From contig CATLFA010000013.1 of assembly GCA_949927585.1 (NCBI GenBank), forward strand, positions 1 to 44,680: a DNA stretch of 44,680 nucleotides, read 5' to 3'. Of the stretch, positions 25,338 through 33,745 are shown piece after piece. The notes below the pieces were generated by a model that did no database searches, had not been told where the DNA came from, and saw nothing but the letters and a program-made list of their open reading frames with translations. Position 1 is the stretch's first letter; each line of letters begins with the position of its first letter. This stretch comes from an uncultured Clostridiaceae bacterium (GTDB lineage Bacteria > Bacillota > Clostridia > TANB77 > CAG-508). Made by a program: the position numbers and the translations under genes.

Positions 25338-25583
25338 ATGGAAGACAAAGATTTAATGGAAAAAGAATTATTAATTATTAAAGGCGTATGTGATTTATAT
25401 CTTCATGGAACAATTGAATCTACTACTGCTGAAGTGCATTGTGCTTTTAAAGAAGCATTAAATAAATCATTAGATATTCAAAATAAAATATATAATTTAA
25501 TGGCTGAAAAAGGCTGGTATAAGACTGAGACTGTCGAGCAAACTAAAATTGATACTGTTAAGCAAAAATTTACAGCACAATAG
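25338..25583 (+). CDS. CotF-like spore coat protein
   Basis: 81 residues. The C-terminal helix pair, KEALNKSLDIQNKIYNLMAE then KGWYKTE, is the typical CotF ending (aromatic GWY or GYY after the second helix). CotF proteins are small helical coat components. The start is set by AGGGGG overlapping the end of the preceding gene. Convergent with nrdG, from which it is separated by a strong bidirectional terminator. Confidence 0.8.
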   Translation: MEDKDLMEKELLIIKGVCDLYLHGTIESTTAEVHCAFKEALNKSLDIQNKIYNLMAEKGWYKTETVEQTKIDTVKQKFTAQ

Positions 25584-25661
25584 AAATAATGTAAAACGTA
25601 AAAGAAAAAATTTGACAAGAGTCGAAAGTTTTCCTTAAGATTAATGTTTTTTTAATAAAAA

Positions 25662-25701
25662 ATTTAGGAGAGTTTTGACTCGCTCCAAATCTCTCCTAAA
25701 T
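25662..25701. terminator. Bidirectional terminator between coat genes and nrdG
   Basis: ATTTAGGAGAG and CTCTCCTAAAT, an exact 11-bp stem with an 18-base loop, A6 before and CTTTTT after. Confidence 0.8.
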
Positions 25702-25705
25702 CTTT

Positions 25706-26251
25706 TTATCCTACATCTTTATTTAATCCATCCCATAATACTATTTCATTCTCTAACAAGCTTTTCTTTACATCTATTATTCTTTGGTTTGATGAACCTC
25801 TGAATTGTAGTTTTGGATCTTTTAGTTCGTTTACAAATTTTCCATCTACTATATAGTCTATGTTTTCTAGCATTTGTTTTGTTGTTTCTCTATGTTCTTC
25901 TTTTACCATTTTTCCTAGTATTTGTTCATCAAATGTAAAACCTGTATAGCACCATATTTTTTTATCTGGATACTCTTTTTTTACTTTACTTACAAGAGGT
26001 GCTAAACCTTCTTGATTTTTTTGCTCAAATGGCTCTCCTCCTAATAAACTTAAACCTGTTATATAATCTGGTTTTAAGTCTTCTATTATTTGCTCTTCTT
26101 CTTTTTTAGTAAATTCTTCTCCATAATTAAAGTTCCATGCTTCTGGATTAAAGCAGTTTTTACAGTGATGATTACACCCGCTTACAAATAGCGATACTCT
26201 AACTCCTGGCCCATTTGCCACATCACATTTTCTTATCTTTGCGTAGTTCAT
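25706..26251 (-). CDS. nrdG: Anaerobic ribonucleotide reductase activating protein
   Basis: 181-residue radical SAM enzyme that installs the glycyl radical on NrdD. The cluster motif is CNHHCKNCF (CxxxCxxC, near residues 26-34), preceded by GPGVRVSLFVSGC and followed by LLGGEPFEQ. Oxygen-sensitive and therefore consistent with an anaerobe. It lies 108 bp downstream of nrdD; the gap is filled by an inverted repeat (26272-26356). GGAGG precedes the ATG. Confidence 0.96.
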   Translation of the reverse strand: MNYAKIRKCDVANGPGVRVSLFVSGCNHHCKNCFNPEAWNFNYGEEFTKKEEEQIIEDLKPDYITGLSLLGGEPFEQKNQEGLAPLVSKVKKEYPDKKIWCYTGFTFDEQILGKMVKEEHRETTKQMLENIDYIVDGKFVNELKDPKLQFRGSSNQRIIDVKKSLLENEIVLWDGLNKDVG

Positions 26252-26271
26252 TTGGTTTGCCTCCTTCGTCG

Positions 26272-26356
26272 GTTGAAGGTTGGAAGTTGGAGGTTAGATT
26301 ATAAGGTAATTTCTTCGAAGTACTTACCCTAATTCTAACTTACAACTTCTAACTTC
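26272..26356. repeat. Inverted repeat of the GAAGTTGGAGGTTAGA family, copy A
   Basis: GGAAGTTGGAGGTTAGA at the left pairs imperfectly with TCTAACTTACAACTTC at the right; the centre forms its own hairpin, GGTAA-TTTCTTCGAAGTAC-TTACC. It fills the nrdD-nrdG gap and could modulate nrdG expression by its hairpin. Copy B is at 30372-30459. Confidence 0.6.
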
Positions 26357-26359
26357 TTA

Positions 26360-28486
26360 TTATAAATGTAATACTCTCGATTTTATTTCTTTTGTTTTTC
26401 CTTCGTTCCAGAAGTTTTCTCCTAGATATCCGCATGTTCTTCTTGTTACGTTCATTTTGTTTTTGTCTTTATTTCCACAGTTTGGACATTCCCATTCCAT
26501 GTTGTCATTTATTATTATTTCTCCATCAAATCCACATACATGGCAGTAGTCTGATTTTGTGTTGAATTCTGCGTATTGGATGTTTTCATATATGAATTTT
26601 ACTAGGTCTTCTAGTGCTTTTAGGTTGTGTCTCATATTTGGTATTTCTACATATGAAATTGCTCCACCTGACGATATTTTTTGGAATTCGCTTTCAAATG
26701 ATAGCTTTTCGAATGCATCTATTTCTTCTCTAACATCTACGTGGTATGAGTTTGTGTAGTATCCCTTGTCTGTTATGTCTTTTATTTCTCCGAATTTTTC
26801 TTTATCTATTTTTGCAAATCTGTAACATAAGCTTTCTGCTGGTGTTCCATATAGCGCGAAACCTAATCCTGTTTCTTTCTTCCATCTGTCTGTTGTTTCT
26901 CTTAAGTGTTTCATTACTTCTATTGCAAAATCATGTCCTTCTTTAGTTGTGTGTGATACACCTTTTATTAATTTGGTAATTTCATATATTCCTATATATC
27001 CTAAAGAAATTGTTGAATAACAGCTGTTTAATAGGTCATCTACTTTTTCTCCTGATGCCATACGTGTTATTGCTCCATATCTCCAATGTACAGGAGATGT
27101 ATCTGATAAAGTTCCTAGTAGTGCATAGTGTCTACACATTAAGGCTTCTTTACATATTTCTAATCTTTCATCTAATAATTTCCAGAATTTTTCTTCGTCT
27201 CCATCTGCTATAATTCCTATTTGTGGTAAGTTTATACTTACTACACCTTGGTTGAATCTTCCTTCGAATACATATTCACCTTTTTCATTTTTCCATGGTG
27301 CTAAGAAACTTCTACATCCCATTGGGCTGAATACATTTCCTTCATAATTTTCACGCATTTTTTTAGCTGATATATAATCTGGGTATAAACGTTTTGCTGA
27401 ACATTTTACTGCAAGTTTTGTTAGGTAATCATATTTTCCACCTTTTAGGCAATTGTGTTCATCTAAAACATATATTAGTTTAGGGAATGCTGGTGTTACA
27501 TATACACCTTTTTCATTTTTTATTCCTTCATATCTTTGTTTTATAATTTCTTCTATAACCATTGCATTTTCTTCAATGTATGGGTCATCTTGTTTTAAGT
27601 TTAAGAATAATGTTACGAATGGAGATTGTCCATTTGTTGTCATTAATGTATTTATTTGATATTGAATTGTTTGAACACCTGCTTCAATTTCTTTTTTCAA
27701 TCTTTGTTTTGCTATTTTTTCAATCATTTCATCAGATAATTCTTTTCCAAATTCTTCTGTTAATTGTTTTATGAATTTTTCATAGCTTTTTCTTACGTAT
27801 TTTCCTAAGTGGCTAACATCTACTGATTGTCCACCATATTGGTTTGATGCTACTGCTGCAATTATTTGTGTCATTACTGTACATGCTGTTTGAAAGCTTT
27901 TTGGAGATTCTAGTAATTTTGCATTCATTACTGTTCCATTGTCTAACATATCTCCTATATTTATTAAGCAACAATTGAATATTGGTTGTAAGAAATAGTC
28001 CATATCATGAAAATGAAGTATTCCTTCTTCATGTGCTTTTGTTATTTTTTCAGGTAATAAAATTCTTTTTGTTAAGTCTTTTGAAACTTCACCTGCTATA
28101 TAATCTCTTTGTGTTGATGCTAATACTGCGTTTTTGTTTGAGTTTTCTTCTAATAATTCTTTGTTTTGATTTTTAATTAAACCTAATATAGATTCATCTG
28201 TTGTGTTTGCTTTTCTAACCAAGGCTCTTGTGTAACGATAAATCATATATTTTTTAGCAAGCTCGAATTTCTTTAAATCCATAAGTTGTTGTTCTATAAT
28301 ATCTTGTATATCTTCTACTAGTATTCTTTTTTTGTCTAGTTCTTCAATATATTTTGTTATTCCTCTTATTTCTTCCTTTGTTATCCTTTCTTTTCTAGTT
28401 ACTTCTTCATTTGCTTTTTGAATTGCTATTTCTATTTTTTCTCTATTATAGTCAACAGCTCTTCCATCTCTTTTTATTACCTTCAT
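26360..28486 (-). CDS. nrdD: Anaerobic ribonucleoside-triphosphate reductase
   Basis: 708-residue class III reductase making dNTPs from NTPs without oxygen. An ATP-cone (VIKRDGRAVDYNREKIEIAI, residues 3-22) gives allosteric control. The C-terminus has the zinc site CHVCG...CPNCG (about 643-667) and the glycyl radical motif RRTCGYLG (Gly near 686). Catalytic Cys in TACTVMTQI or FSPMGCRSFL regions. Promoter at 28639-28667 with a palindrome over the -35 box, and the structured element 28513-28617 in its 5' UTR. Start set by GGGGGAG. Confidence 0.97.
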   Translation of the reverse strand: MKVIKRDGRAVDYNREKIEIAIQKANEEVTRKERITKEEIRGITKYIEELDKKRILVEDIQDIIEQQLMDLKKFELAKKYMIYRYTRALVRKANTTDESILGLIKNQNKELLEENSNKNAVLASTQRDYIAGEVSKDLTKRILLPEKITKAHEEGILHFHDMDYFLQPIFNCCLINIGDMLDNGTVMNAKLLESPKSFQTACTVMTQIIAAVASNQYGGQSVDVSHLGKYVRKSYEKFIKQLTEEFGKELSDEMIEKIAKQRLKKEIEAGVQTIQYQINTLMTTNGQSPFVTLFLNLKQDDPYIEENAMVIEEIIKQRYEGIKNEKGVYVTPAFPKLIYVLDEHNCLKGGKYDYLTKLAVKCSAKRLYPDYISAKKMRENYEGNVFSPMGCRSFLAPWKNEKGEYVFEGRFNQGVVSINLPQIGIIADGDEEKFWKLLDERLEICKEALMCRHYALLGTLSDTSPVHWRYGAITRMASGEKVDDLLNSCYSTISLGYIGIYEITKLIKGVSHTTKEGHDFAIEVMKHLRETTDRWKKETGLGFALYGTPAESLCYRFAKIDKEKFGEIKDITDKGYYTNSYHVDVREEIDAFEKLSFESEFQKISSGGAISYVEIPNMRHNLKALEDLVKFIYENIQYAEFNTKSDYCHVCGFDGEIIINDNMEWECPNCGNKDKNKMNVTRRTCGYLGENFWNEGKTKEIKSRVLHL

Positions 28487-28512
28487 TTTTTGCTCCCCCT
28501 ATTTTCTTTATC

Positions 28513-28617
28513 TTCTTAGGAAAGTCATCCACATAAGTAGGTAAGTTTCCTAAGAAGATAGTTATGGAAGAATTAGATTTTCTTATGTGGCCTTGCCACT
28601 TAGAAAATTTTATTCTT
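28513..28617 (-). promoter_or_regulatory. Structured 5'-UTR element, copy 2 (nrdD leader)
   Basis: Homologous to 8358-8460. Sense direction: first stem TTTTCTAAGTGG-CAAGG-CCAC-AT-AAGAAAA with outer AAGAAT/ATTCTT, the conserved linker CCATAACTATC, then a perfect 11-bp stem TTCTTAGGAAA/TTTCCTAAGAA. The first-stem tip GTGG/CCAC replaces GCG/CGC of copy 1, a compensatory change. It begins about 15 nt after the predicted transcription start and ends 26 nt before the ATG. CCACATAAG (28529-28537) is also exactly complementary to CTTATGTGG (28582-28590), which would permit an alternative fold. Confidence 0.6.
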
Positions 28618-28638
28618 GCTTTTTTTCTGTTTTAATTA

Positions 28639-28667
28639 TATATTAAGTTTTTGTTTTTTCTGTTGCA
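28639..28667 (-). promoter_or_regulatory. nrdD promoter
   Basis: Minus strand TTGCAA, 17 bases, TAATAT. The -35 box is half of the palindrome at 28661-28674. The predicted transcript starts near 28632. Confidence 0.6.
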
Positions 28668-28674
28668 ATTGCAA
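28661..28674. promoter_or_regulatory. Palindromic operator candidate at the nrdD promoter
   Basis: GTTGCAATTGCAAC, a perfect 14-bp palindrome covering the nrdD -35 box, in the region between nrdD and the divergent Crp/Fnr gene. The flanking Crp/Fnr protein or NrdR are candidate binders (inference). Confidence 0.5.
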
Positions 28675-28774
28675 CTTTTTTTATTTTTTTATTTTAAAAA
28701 TTCTGTATACTTCTATTTTCAGTATTTATAGCAAATATTACAATTGTGTTACAAAATATTTTTATCATAAAATG

Positions 28775-28803
28775 TTGATTTTTAAGTACTTTTAAGGTAT
28801 AAT
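28775..28803 (+). promoter_or_regulatory. Promoter of the Crp/Fnr gene
   Basis: TTGATT, 17 bases, TATAAT, followed by an 80-nt 5' UTR. The remainder of 28487-28889 holds the nrdD leader, its promoter and the palindrome; no gene. Confidence 0.65.
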
Positions 28804-28889
28804 CTTTACATAAAAACAACCATCATTTTTTGACAAACTTATTCAATTAATTATATTTTAATTATAGGGTTTAGAAGAGAGGTACTATT

Positions 28890-29513
28890 ATGGACGAAAT
28901 TTCTAGTTTAATAAATGCTTTAGAGCAAGGATGTTCTAAAATTCAAAAAAAATACTTTAAAAAGAATGAAATTATTACTACATATATTCAAAAAAGAAGT
29001 CAGATTTGTATTTTAATGAGTGGAAAAGCTGATTTAATTAGATATGATTTAAATGGAAATAAAGACATTGTTGATAACTTTAACTCAAATGATATTTTCG
29101 GTGAAGCTTTTTATCCTGTTCATACAAATAATGAGTTAAGCGTTATAGCAAATGCCAATTGTTGTGTTCTATTTTTAGTTCACGATGATATACTTAGGAA
29201 GTGTAAATCTAATTGTAAATTTCATAACATTTTATCTTCTAGTATATTGGAATTGACCTTAAATAATGCTATTCACCAGAATACAAGAATTGAAGTTTTA
29301 TCAAAAAGAAGTATAAGAGAAAAGCTATTAAGTTATTTTTCAATTTTATCTAGTAAAGATTTTAGTAAAACTGTAACTATTCCTATATCTCTTACTAATT
29401 TAGCAGATTATTTAAGTGTAGATAGAAGTGCTATGATGAGAGAACTTAAAAACCTTGCCAATGAAGGGTTTATTTCTAAGAATGGTAGTAAAATTAAATT
29501 ACTTTATAAATAA
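28890..29513 (+). CDS. Crp/Fnr-family transcriptional regulator
   Basis: 207 residues: an N-terminal cyclic-nucleotide-binding-like beta barrel (YIQKRSQICILMSGKADLIR near 40, NDIFGEAF near 75) and a C-terminal winged helix (LTNLADYLSVDRSAMMRELK, about 170-189). Several Cys are present (32 region none; 47, 94, 95, 110, 114) but not the FNR spacing, so a 4Fe-4S cluster is uncertain. Divergent from nrdD across a palindrome-containing region, so control of the anaerobic reductase or redox response is plausible. Start set by GAGAGGT. Confidence 0.88.
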   Translation: MDEISSLINALEQGCSKIQKKYFKKNEIITTYIQKRSQICILMSGKADLIRYDLNGNKDIVDNFNSNDIFGEAFYPVHTNNELSVIANANCCVLFLVHDDILRKCKSNCKFHNILSSSILELTLNNAIHQNTRIEVLSKRSIREKLLSYFSILSSKDFSKTVTIPISLTNLADYLSVDRSAMMRELKNLANEGFISKNGSKIKLLYK

Positions 29514-29521
29514 AATAAAAT

Positions 29522-29567
29522 AAAAAAAGGGAAAGGTTTTGCACACTTCAAAAACTTTCCTTTTTTT
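29522..29567. terminator. Bidirectional terminator between crp-like gene and yunB
   Basis: A7-GGGAAAGG-TTTT pairs with AAAA-CTTTCC-T7, two bulged G's, 10-base loop, between convergent stops at 29513 and 29572. Confidence 0.8.
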
Positions 29568-29571
29568 ATTT

Positions 29572-30294
29572 TTATTCTATTACATCAATCAAATTTGATT
29601 TTTCCATTCCTTCTAAGTTGTAATAAGTATTTGGTGTTGTTCCTATTATTACTGCTTCTGCTAGTAATACTTGATTTACTATTTTTTCTTCAGTTGTTTT
29701 AAATGGTGTTAATATTATTACATTACATTCTACTTGCAGGTACATTCTATGTAAGGTCTGATTTATTCCTGCTTCTTCAAATTCTGATCTTAAGTCTGTA
29801 TCTAAATTTCCTATTATTTGTAATTTTACATCTATATTTGGTCCTCTTCCTGATAAAATTCTTGTTCCTGTTAAACTTCCCAATTTTATTTTAAAATTAT
29901 TATTTTCTTCTTTATTTAATTCTTCTTGTATTTTAATTGCTACATCTGAAATTATTTCATTTACTGTAATTACGTTAGAACTTATCATTGATATATTTCC
30001 ATTTACATCTTTACTTATATTACACAAATCATCATAACTATATCTTGACATTACTATTGTTGCTTGTTCATTAGATATTTTTGTTGCTACTGCCTTTGCT
30101 ATATTTTGACATTGCTTATCTATAATTGGTGTAATTGCCTCTATAATTCGCATAAATGTAAATATTGCAATAAAAATAACTATAGTTATTTTTATAATTT
30201 TTACTTTTATTTTATTATCTTTATTATTTTTATTGAATATACTAATATTAAATTTTGGTATGAGTAGTCTCCTTCTTGAATAAATTTTATCCAT
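29572..30294 (-). CDS. yunB: Sporulation protein YunB
   Basis: 240 residues with an N-terminal basic stretch, one membrane helix (residues 33-52) and an extracellular domain. The YunB signature is visible as ITPIIDKQCQNIAKAVATKI (about 71-90), then SYDDLCNISKDVNGNISMIS and the glycine-rich LGSLTGTRILSGRGP near 157. yunB is sigma-E controlled in Bacillus and needed for efficient spore formation. It follows the SipL-like gene, from which it is separated by an inverted repeat. Confidence 0.9.
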   Translation of the reverse strand: MDKIYSRRRLLIPKFNISIFNKNNKDNKIKVKIIKITIVIFIAIFTFMRIIEAITPIIDKQCQNIAKAVATKISNEQATIVMSRYSYDDLCNISKDVNGNISMISSNVITVNEIISDVAIKIQEELNKEENNNFKIKLGSLTGTRILSGRGPNIDVKLQIIGNLDTDLRSEFEEAGINQTLHRMYLQVECNVIILTPFKTTEEKIVNQVLLAEAVIIGTTPNTYYNLEGMEKSNLIDVIE

Positions 30295-30371
30295 AGCATT
30301 TTCCTCTCTTTTTATTATTATATTAGTATATATTTTTTTAGTTACTATTGAATGTTAAATATATATTATTT

Positions 30372-30459
30372 TAGAAGTTGGAGGTTGGATGTTAGAATCT
30401 ATAGTAAATGCTTTGAAGCAATTACCATATTTTTCTAACTTCTAACCTCCAACTTCTAT
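30372..30459. repeat. Inverted repeat of the GAAGTTGGAGG family, copy B
   Basis: TAGAAGTTGGAGGTTGGA at the left and TAACCTCCAACTTCTA at the right are inverted copies; the centre GTAAATGCTTTGAAGCAATTAC forms an inner hairpin as in copy A. The last bases supply the TAG stop codon of the SipL-like gene (30456-30458), so the insertion or growth of the repeat abuts that coding end exactly. Confidence 0.6.
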
Positions 30460-31985
30460 ATTGACATTGGTATGAATAGTTGCTGACCTATCTGTAAATT
30501 TTTCTCATCTGCTACATTATTTAATGTAGCAATTGCATCTACTGTACTTCTAAATCTTTTTGCTATTTTCCATAGTGTGTCCCCTGGTTTTACAAAATAT
30601 ATTATTATACTATATCTTTCTTGGTCTCTATTTTCTTCTATATTTACTTCTTCTATTACACTTATTTCTTCATTTCTAAAGGTATCTACTATAAACTCTA
30701 AATCTATTTTAATATCTATACTTTCATCTGGCATTATTACGAAGTCTTTTGCTTGCACTTGCATTCTTGTGTTTATTCCTGCTTGATTATTTATTCCTGG
30801 ACAATTCATATTAAAGTCAAATGGTAGAATTATTGTTTTCGTATCCATTTTTGAGCTATTGCTTGATGCAAATAATAATTTTACTTCTACTTCTCCTCCA
30901 TATATAATTCTATCTGATAATATATTTTGATTAAGTATAACTGGTTTTATATCTACATCATAAATTTTATTACTTCCTATCTCTGAAATTACTTGTTTAT
31001 CGCGTATAGCACACAAATCCTTTACTATTTCCCTTTTAGCTATTGCTTTTATTATTTTTTGTTTATATGCTAAATTTACTGTTGGACTATATAAGTCTTG
31101 TATTACATCTAAACTTTTATTTTGATATACACATGCTGACATATCTATTTCTATTTCTGCATATATTGAATGTTCTTCTATGCTATTTGGTTTTAATAAT
31201 ATATTTTTAATTTCAAATTTGATATCACAAATATTTTCATCTGTTACGTCTTGCATGTCTATAAATCCCATAATAGGTATTAAAGTTGTTTTTGAACAGA
31301 TTCTATTATCTGTTGTTAAATACATTATTTTTACTTCTGCATCTGCTTTTACTAATATTTTATTATAGCTTACTTTTGTTTCCTCATTTTTTATTTCTAT
31401 ATTTACTTTCATTATTTCCATAAGTTCATCTATATTATCTATTACTATTGTGTCTTTTGCGTAAACTTTTGTATTTCCTGTTCCTAAAAGTGAATTAACA
31501 TCAAAGTGTTTCTTTAGTAATTGTATGTCGTTTATATCGTTTATTCCTTCCATAAATTCTAAGTTTTCATTTGAATATGCCTTTAAATCAATATCAAGTA
31601 TTGCTCTTACATTTATTTTTCTTCCGTTTAATACTCTACATTCGATTTGTTTTATACCTAAATTACTTTCAACCATCATACCTACTCGTAAGCTTTCAAA
31701 GTCTATTATTTGTGAAAAGTCTAAAGTACTATTTAAGCTCCTTACTTCTGATTGTTCATCATCTGCTAAATACATTATATAAGCATTTATTGAACCTTCA
31801 ATTTTTATTTTTCCATCCATAACTTCTTTTTTATAAATACAAATATTAGCATCTGTATTTATTGTATTTAAAATATCTGGTTTTATATCTGGAACAACAA
31901 AATCCTCTTCTATAATAGCTGTATCTATTTTTTGTCCAATTATTTGGTTGATACATAGAGTCTCCTTTGTAGCCTCTACTGACAT
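30456..31985 (-). CDS. sipL: SipL-like spore morphogenetic protein (DUF3794 + LysM)
   Basis: 509 residues: repeated SPOCS/DUF3794 domains (IEEDFVVPDIKPDILNTINT near 20-40; further copies near 170-290 and 340-440) and a C-terminal LysM (YFVKPGDTLWKIAKRFRSTV, about 460-509). This is the architecture of Clostridioides SipL, which binds SpoIVA and tethers the coat to the forespore surface. The order yabG-veg-sipL seen here is typical of Clostridia. A GGAGGT site precedes the ATG. The stop codon lies in an inverted repeat. Confidence 0.9.
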   Translation of the reverse strand: MSVEATKETLCINQIIGQKIDTAIIEEDFVVPDIKPDILNTINTDANICIYKKEVMDGKIKIEGSINAYIMYLADDEQSEVRSLNSTLDFSQIIDFESLRVGMMVESNLGIKQIECRVLNGRKINVRAILDIDLKAYSNENLEFMEGINDINDIQLLKKHFDVNSLLGTGNTKVYAKDTIVIDNIDELMEIMKVNIEIKNEETKVSYNKILVKADAEVKIMYLTTDNRICSKTTLIPIMGFIDMQDVTDENICDIKFEIKNILLKPNSIEEHSIYAEIEIDMSACVYQNKSLDVIQDLYSPTVNLAYKQKIIKAIAKREIVKDLCAIRDKQVISEIGSNKIYDVDIKPVILNQNILSDRIIYGGEVEVKLLFASSNSSKMDTKTIILPFDFNMNCPGINNQAGINTRMQVQAKDFVIMPDESIDIKIDLEFIVDTFRNEEISVIEEVNIEENRDQERYSIIIYFVKPGDTLWKIAKRFRSTVDAIATLNNVADEKNLQIGQQLFIPMSI

Positions 31986-32076
31986 AACAATATACCTCCT
32001 TTACATTCTATTAGTAATAAGTATATTGTACGTGCATAAAAAAAATTCCTATTTCTAGGAATTTTTATTCTTTATC

Positions 32077-32358
32077 TTATACCTTTGCTGTTACTGTTGG
32101 TGGAACTAAAGGATTATAATTTTCACCATCAAATACATCAACTTGAACTGTTCTTGTTAATACATCTGTGTAACTATAGGTAACATTTCTTTCGTTTTCA
32201 TCATATTTTACTACAAATATATTTGGATATGCTTTTTCTATTGTAGCTTCTTTTTCAAAAGTTTTACTTCTTCCTAAAGAGCCTTTTACAATAACTTTTT
32301 TTCCAATCATATCTCCTATATCAGTTTTTAAATTTGCGATATCACTTCTACAAATCAT
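32077..32358 (-). CDS. veg: Veg protein
   Basis: 93 residues from the ATG at 32358; an upstream in-frame GTG at 32367 is too close to the GGGAG site. The Veg pattern is clear: IGDMIGKKVIVKGSLGRSKT, PNIFVVKYD and VTYSYTDVLTRTV. It is a small conserved Firmicute protein linked to biofilm gene control and spore outgrowth in Bacillus. Its promoter is strong, as in B. subtilis. It lies between yabG and the SipL-like gene. Confidence 0.93.
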   Translation of the reverse strand: MICRSDIANLKTDIGDMIGKKVIVKGSLGRSKTFEKEATIEKAYPNIFVVKYDENERNVTYSYTDVLTRTVQVDVFDGENYNPLVPPTVTAKV

Positions 32359-32388
32359 ACCTATCACCTACTCCCTTAAGATAGGCTT

Positions 32389-32417
32389 ATTCTATCATAA
32401 GTATGCTTTTTTGTCAA
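32389..32417 (-). promoter_or_regulatory. Strong veg promoter
   Basis: Minus strand TTGACA, 17 bases, TAGAAT. The Bacillus veg promoter is a classic strong sigma-A promoter, so this fits. Confidence 0.8.
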
Positions 32418-32533
32418 AAGAACTTGCTTAATGTCATTTCTTGTAATTCGCTGTTTTCAGTGTTTTTATGGTTTTATTACAATTGTGTTACAATATCATT
32501 TCTTTATTGTTACATCTTTATTTGTTCGTTTCC

Positions 32534-32629
32534 GCTATTTATAATAGTACCTAATCTATACAGATTATTTTACTTTTCTACTTGTGGTTATTCTCTATCT
32601 TGTTTATGATTACTAACCGTCCCCAAAGC
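32534..32629. repeat. MITE-like repeat, copy 2 (diverged)
   Basis: Matches the repeat at 5788-5882: TTTCCGC before the left end, CCTAATCTA, CAGATTATTTT, TCTATCTTGTTT and the right end TACTAACCGTCCCCAAAGC. The left terminal repeat has decayed. It lies just beyond the yabG stop, as copy 1 lies just beyond a gene. Confidence 0.55.
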
Positions 32630-32631
32630 TA

Positions 32632-33504
32632 TTATTCACTATTCATTATTATTTTTTTCCCCATACTGCCTATTCCATCAACGCCATCTCTTCCATCTCT
32701 TAATTCTTCTTCTATATCTCTTATTGTCAAATATCTTGTGTTGTCAGTTAATGCTATTCTTTCTGCAACTATTAGTGGGTCTATAAAATCTATCATTATT
32801 CTTTTGGGAGATGATGCAAAGTTTGCTCCTGCTGACATTATTGCTTCATAATAACTTTGGCATGCACCTGCAAAAATTGCTATGTCTTTTGAATTTGCTT
32901 CGCACCATTTTCTTGCTTCATATACACTATTTATAAAATGCCTAGAATTTCTGTAATTGTATATATCATTAAAACCTGTTCCTTTTTTTATCATCCCATC
33001 ATGACCAGTTAATACAATTATGTCTGGTTTATATCTATCTAATAACATTTTGATTACCTTAGCTTGTTTATTTTCTGGTATATTTTTAACGACAACGTCT
33101 AGTCCTAAACTTTTATAAAATTTCATAGATTTTGTTGCATAGCGTTTGTCTCCATCTAAGTGTAATATTCTTCCTGTATATATTTTGCTAAACCCTCTTT
33201 TATTATCTTCTGAAAAATTTAAAAATTTCTTTCTTATTTTAATATTGTATCCTTCATTTTGCATACATTTTTGAATTCTTTCTAAAATTTGATTTTCTAT
33301 ATGTTTTACTTTTTTATTAACTATTCGTTTATCTATTATTTCTAAGTCTTCTGCTGGGCTATCTGCCTCAATTCTATGTGTTAACCCTTTTAATATATAT
33401 ATGTCTTTATTATTGCTTGTCTTTATTATATTAGTAATCTCAAAAATAACATCTTTGTTATATGAGATTCTTCCTACTATATCACCTTTTTTCAATTTTT
33501 TCAT
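32632..33504 (-). CDS. yabG: Sporulation-specific protease YabG
   Basis: 290-residue YabG, a cysteine-type protease that processes coat and cortex-associated spore proteins after sigma-K activation. Recognisable stretches: KKGDIVGRISYNKDVIFEI (start), GRILHLDGDKRYA near 110, PDIIVLTGHDGM near 155, IAIFAGACQSYYEAIMSAGA near 210 (catalytic Cys region) and SPKRIMIDFIDPL near 235. Upstream of veg and the SipL-like gene in the standard order. GAGGTGAG precedes the ATG. Confidence 0.95.
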   Translation of the reverse strand: MKKLKKGDIVGRISYNKDVIFEITNIIKTSNNKDIYILKGLTHRIEADSPAEDLEIIDKRIVNKKVKHIENQILERIQKCMQNEGYNIKIRKKFLNFSEDNKRGFSKIYTGRILHLDGDKRYATKSMKFYKSLGLDVVVKNIPENKQAKVIKMLLDRYKPDIIVLTGHDGMIKKGTGFNDIYNYRNSRHFINSVYEARKWCEANSKDIAIFAGACQSYYEAIMSAGANFASSPKRIMIDFIDPLIVAERIALTDNTRYLTIRDIEEELRDGRDGVDGIGSMGKKIIMNSE

Positions 33505-33585
33505 GTTCTCACCTCATATATTTGCTATTATATGATATGTCGAATATTGTAGAATTGTTACATTTAATGTTTTTTTACTTTTTAC

Positions 33586-33614
33586 TTGTTTTTTTTTAAC
33601 TTTTATTGTATAAT
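33586..33614 (+). promoter_or_regulatory. Promoter of the zinc-ribbon gene
   Basis: TTGTTT, 17 bases, TATAAT, giving a 5' UTR of about 125 nt before the start at 33746. Confidence 0.5.
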
Positions 33615-33745
33615 TAATAAGACCTTGTAAGGTTTAAATATTTTTAATTATTAAGTAGATCATTTCCTTCTATTCTATAAGTTTATGGAGTCAATGTGTC
33701 AAAAAATGTTAAATGTAGAAATTAGTGAAGGAGGTAATCTATATT

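Noticed and set aside
28738..28755. 18-base sequence ATTACAATTGTGTTACAA found here and near 32477
   Set aside because: Both copies are in promoter regions, but one 18-mer match is about what chance allows in a window this large and AT-rich.
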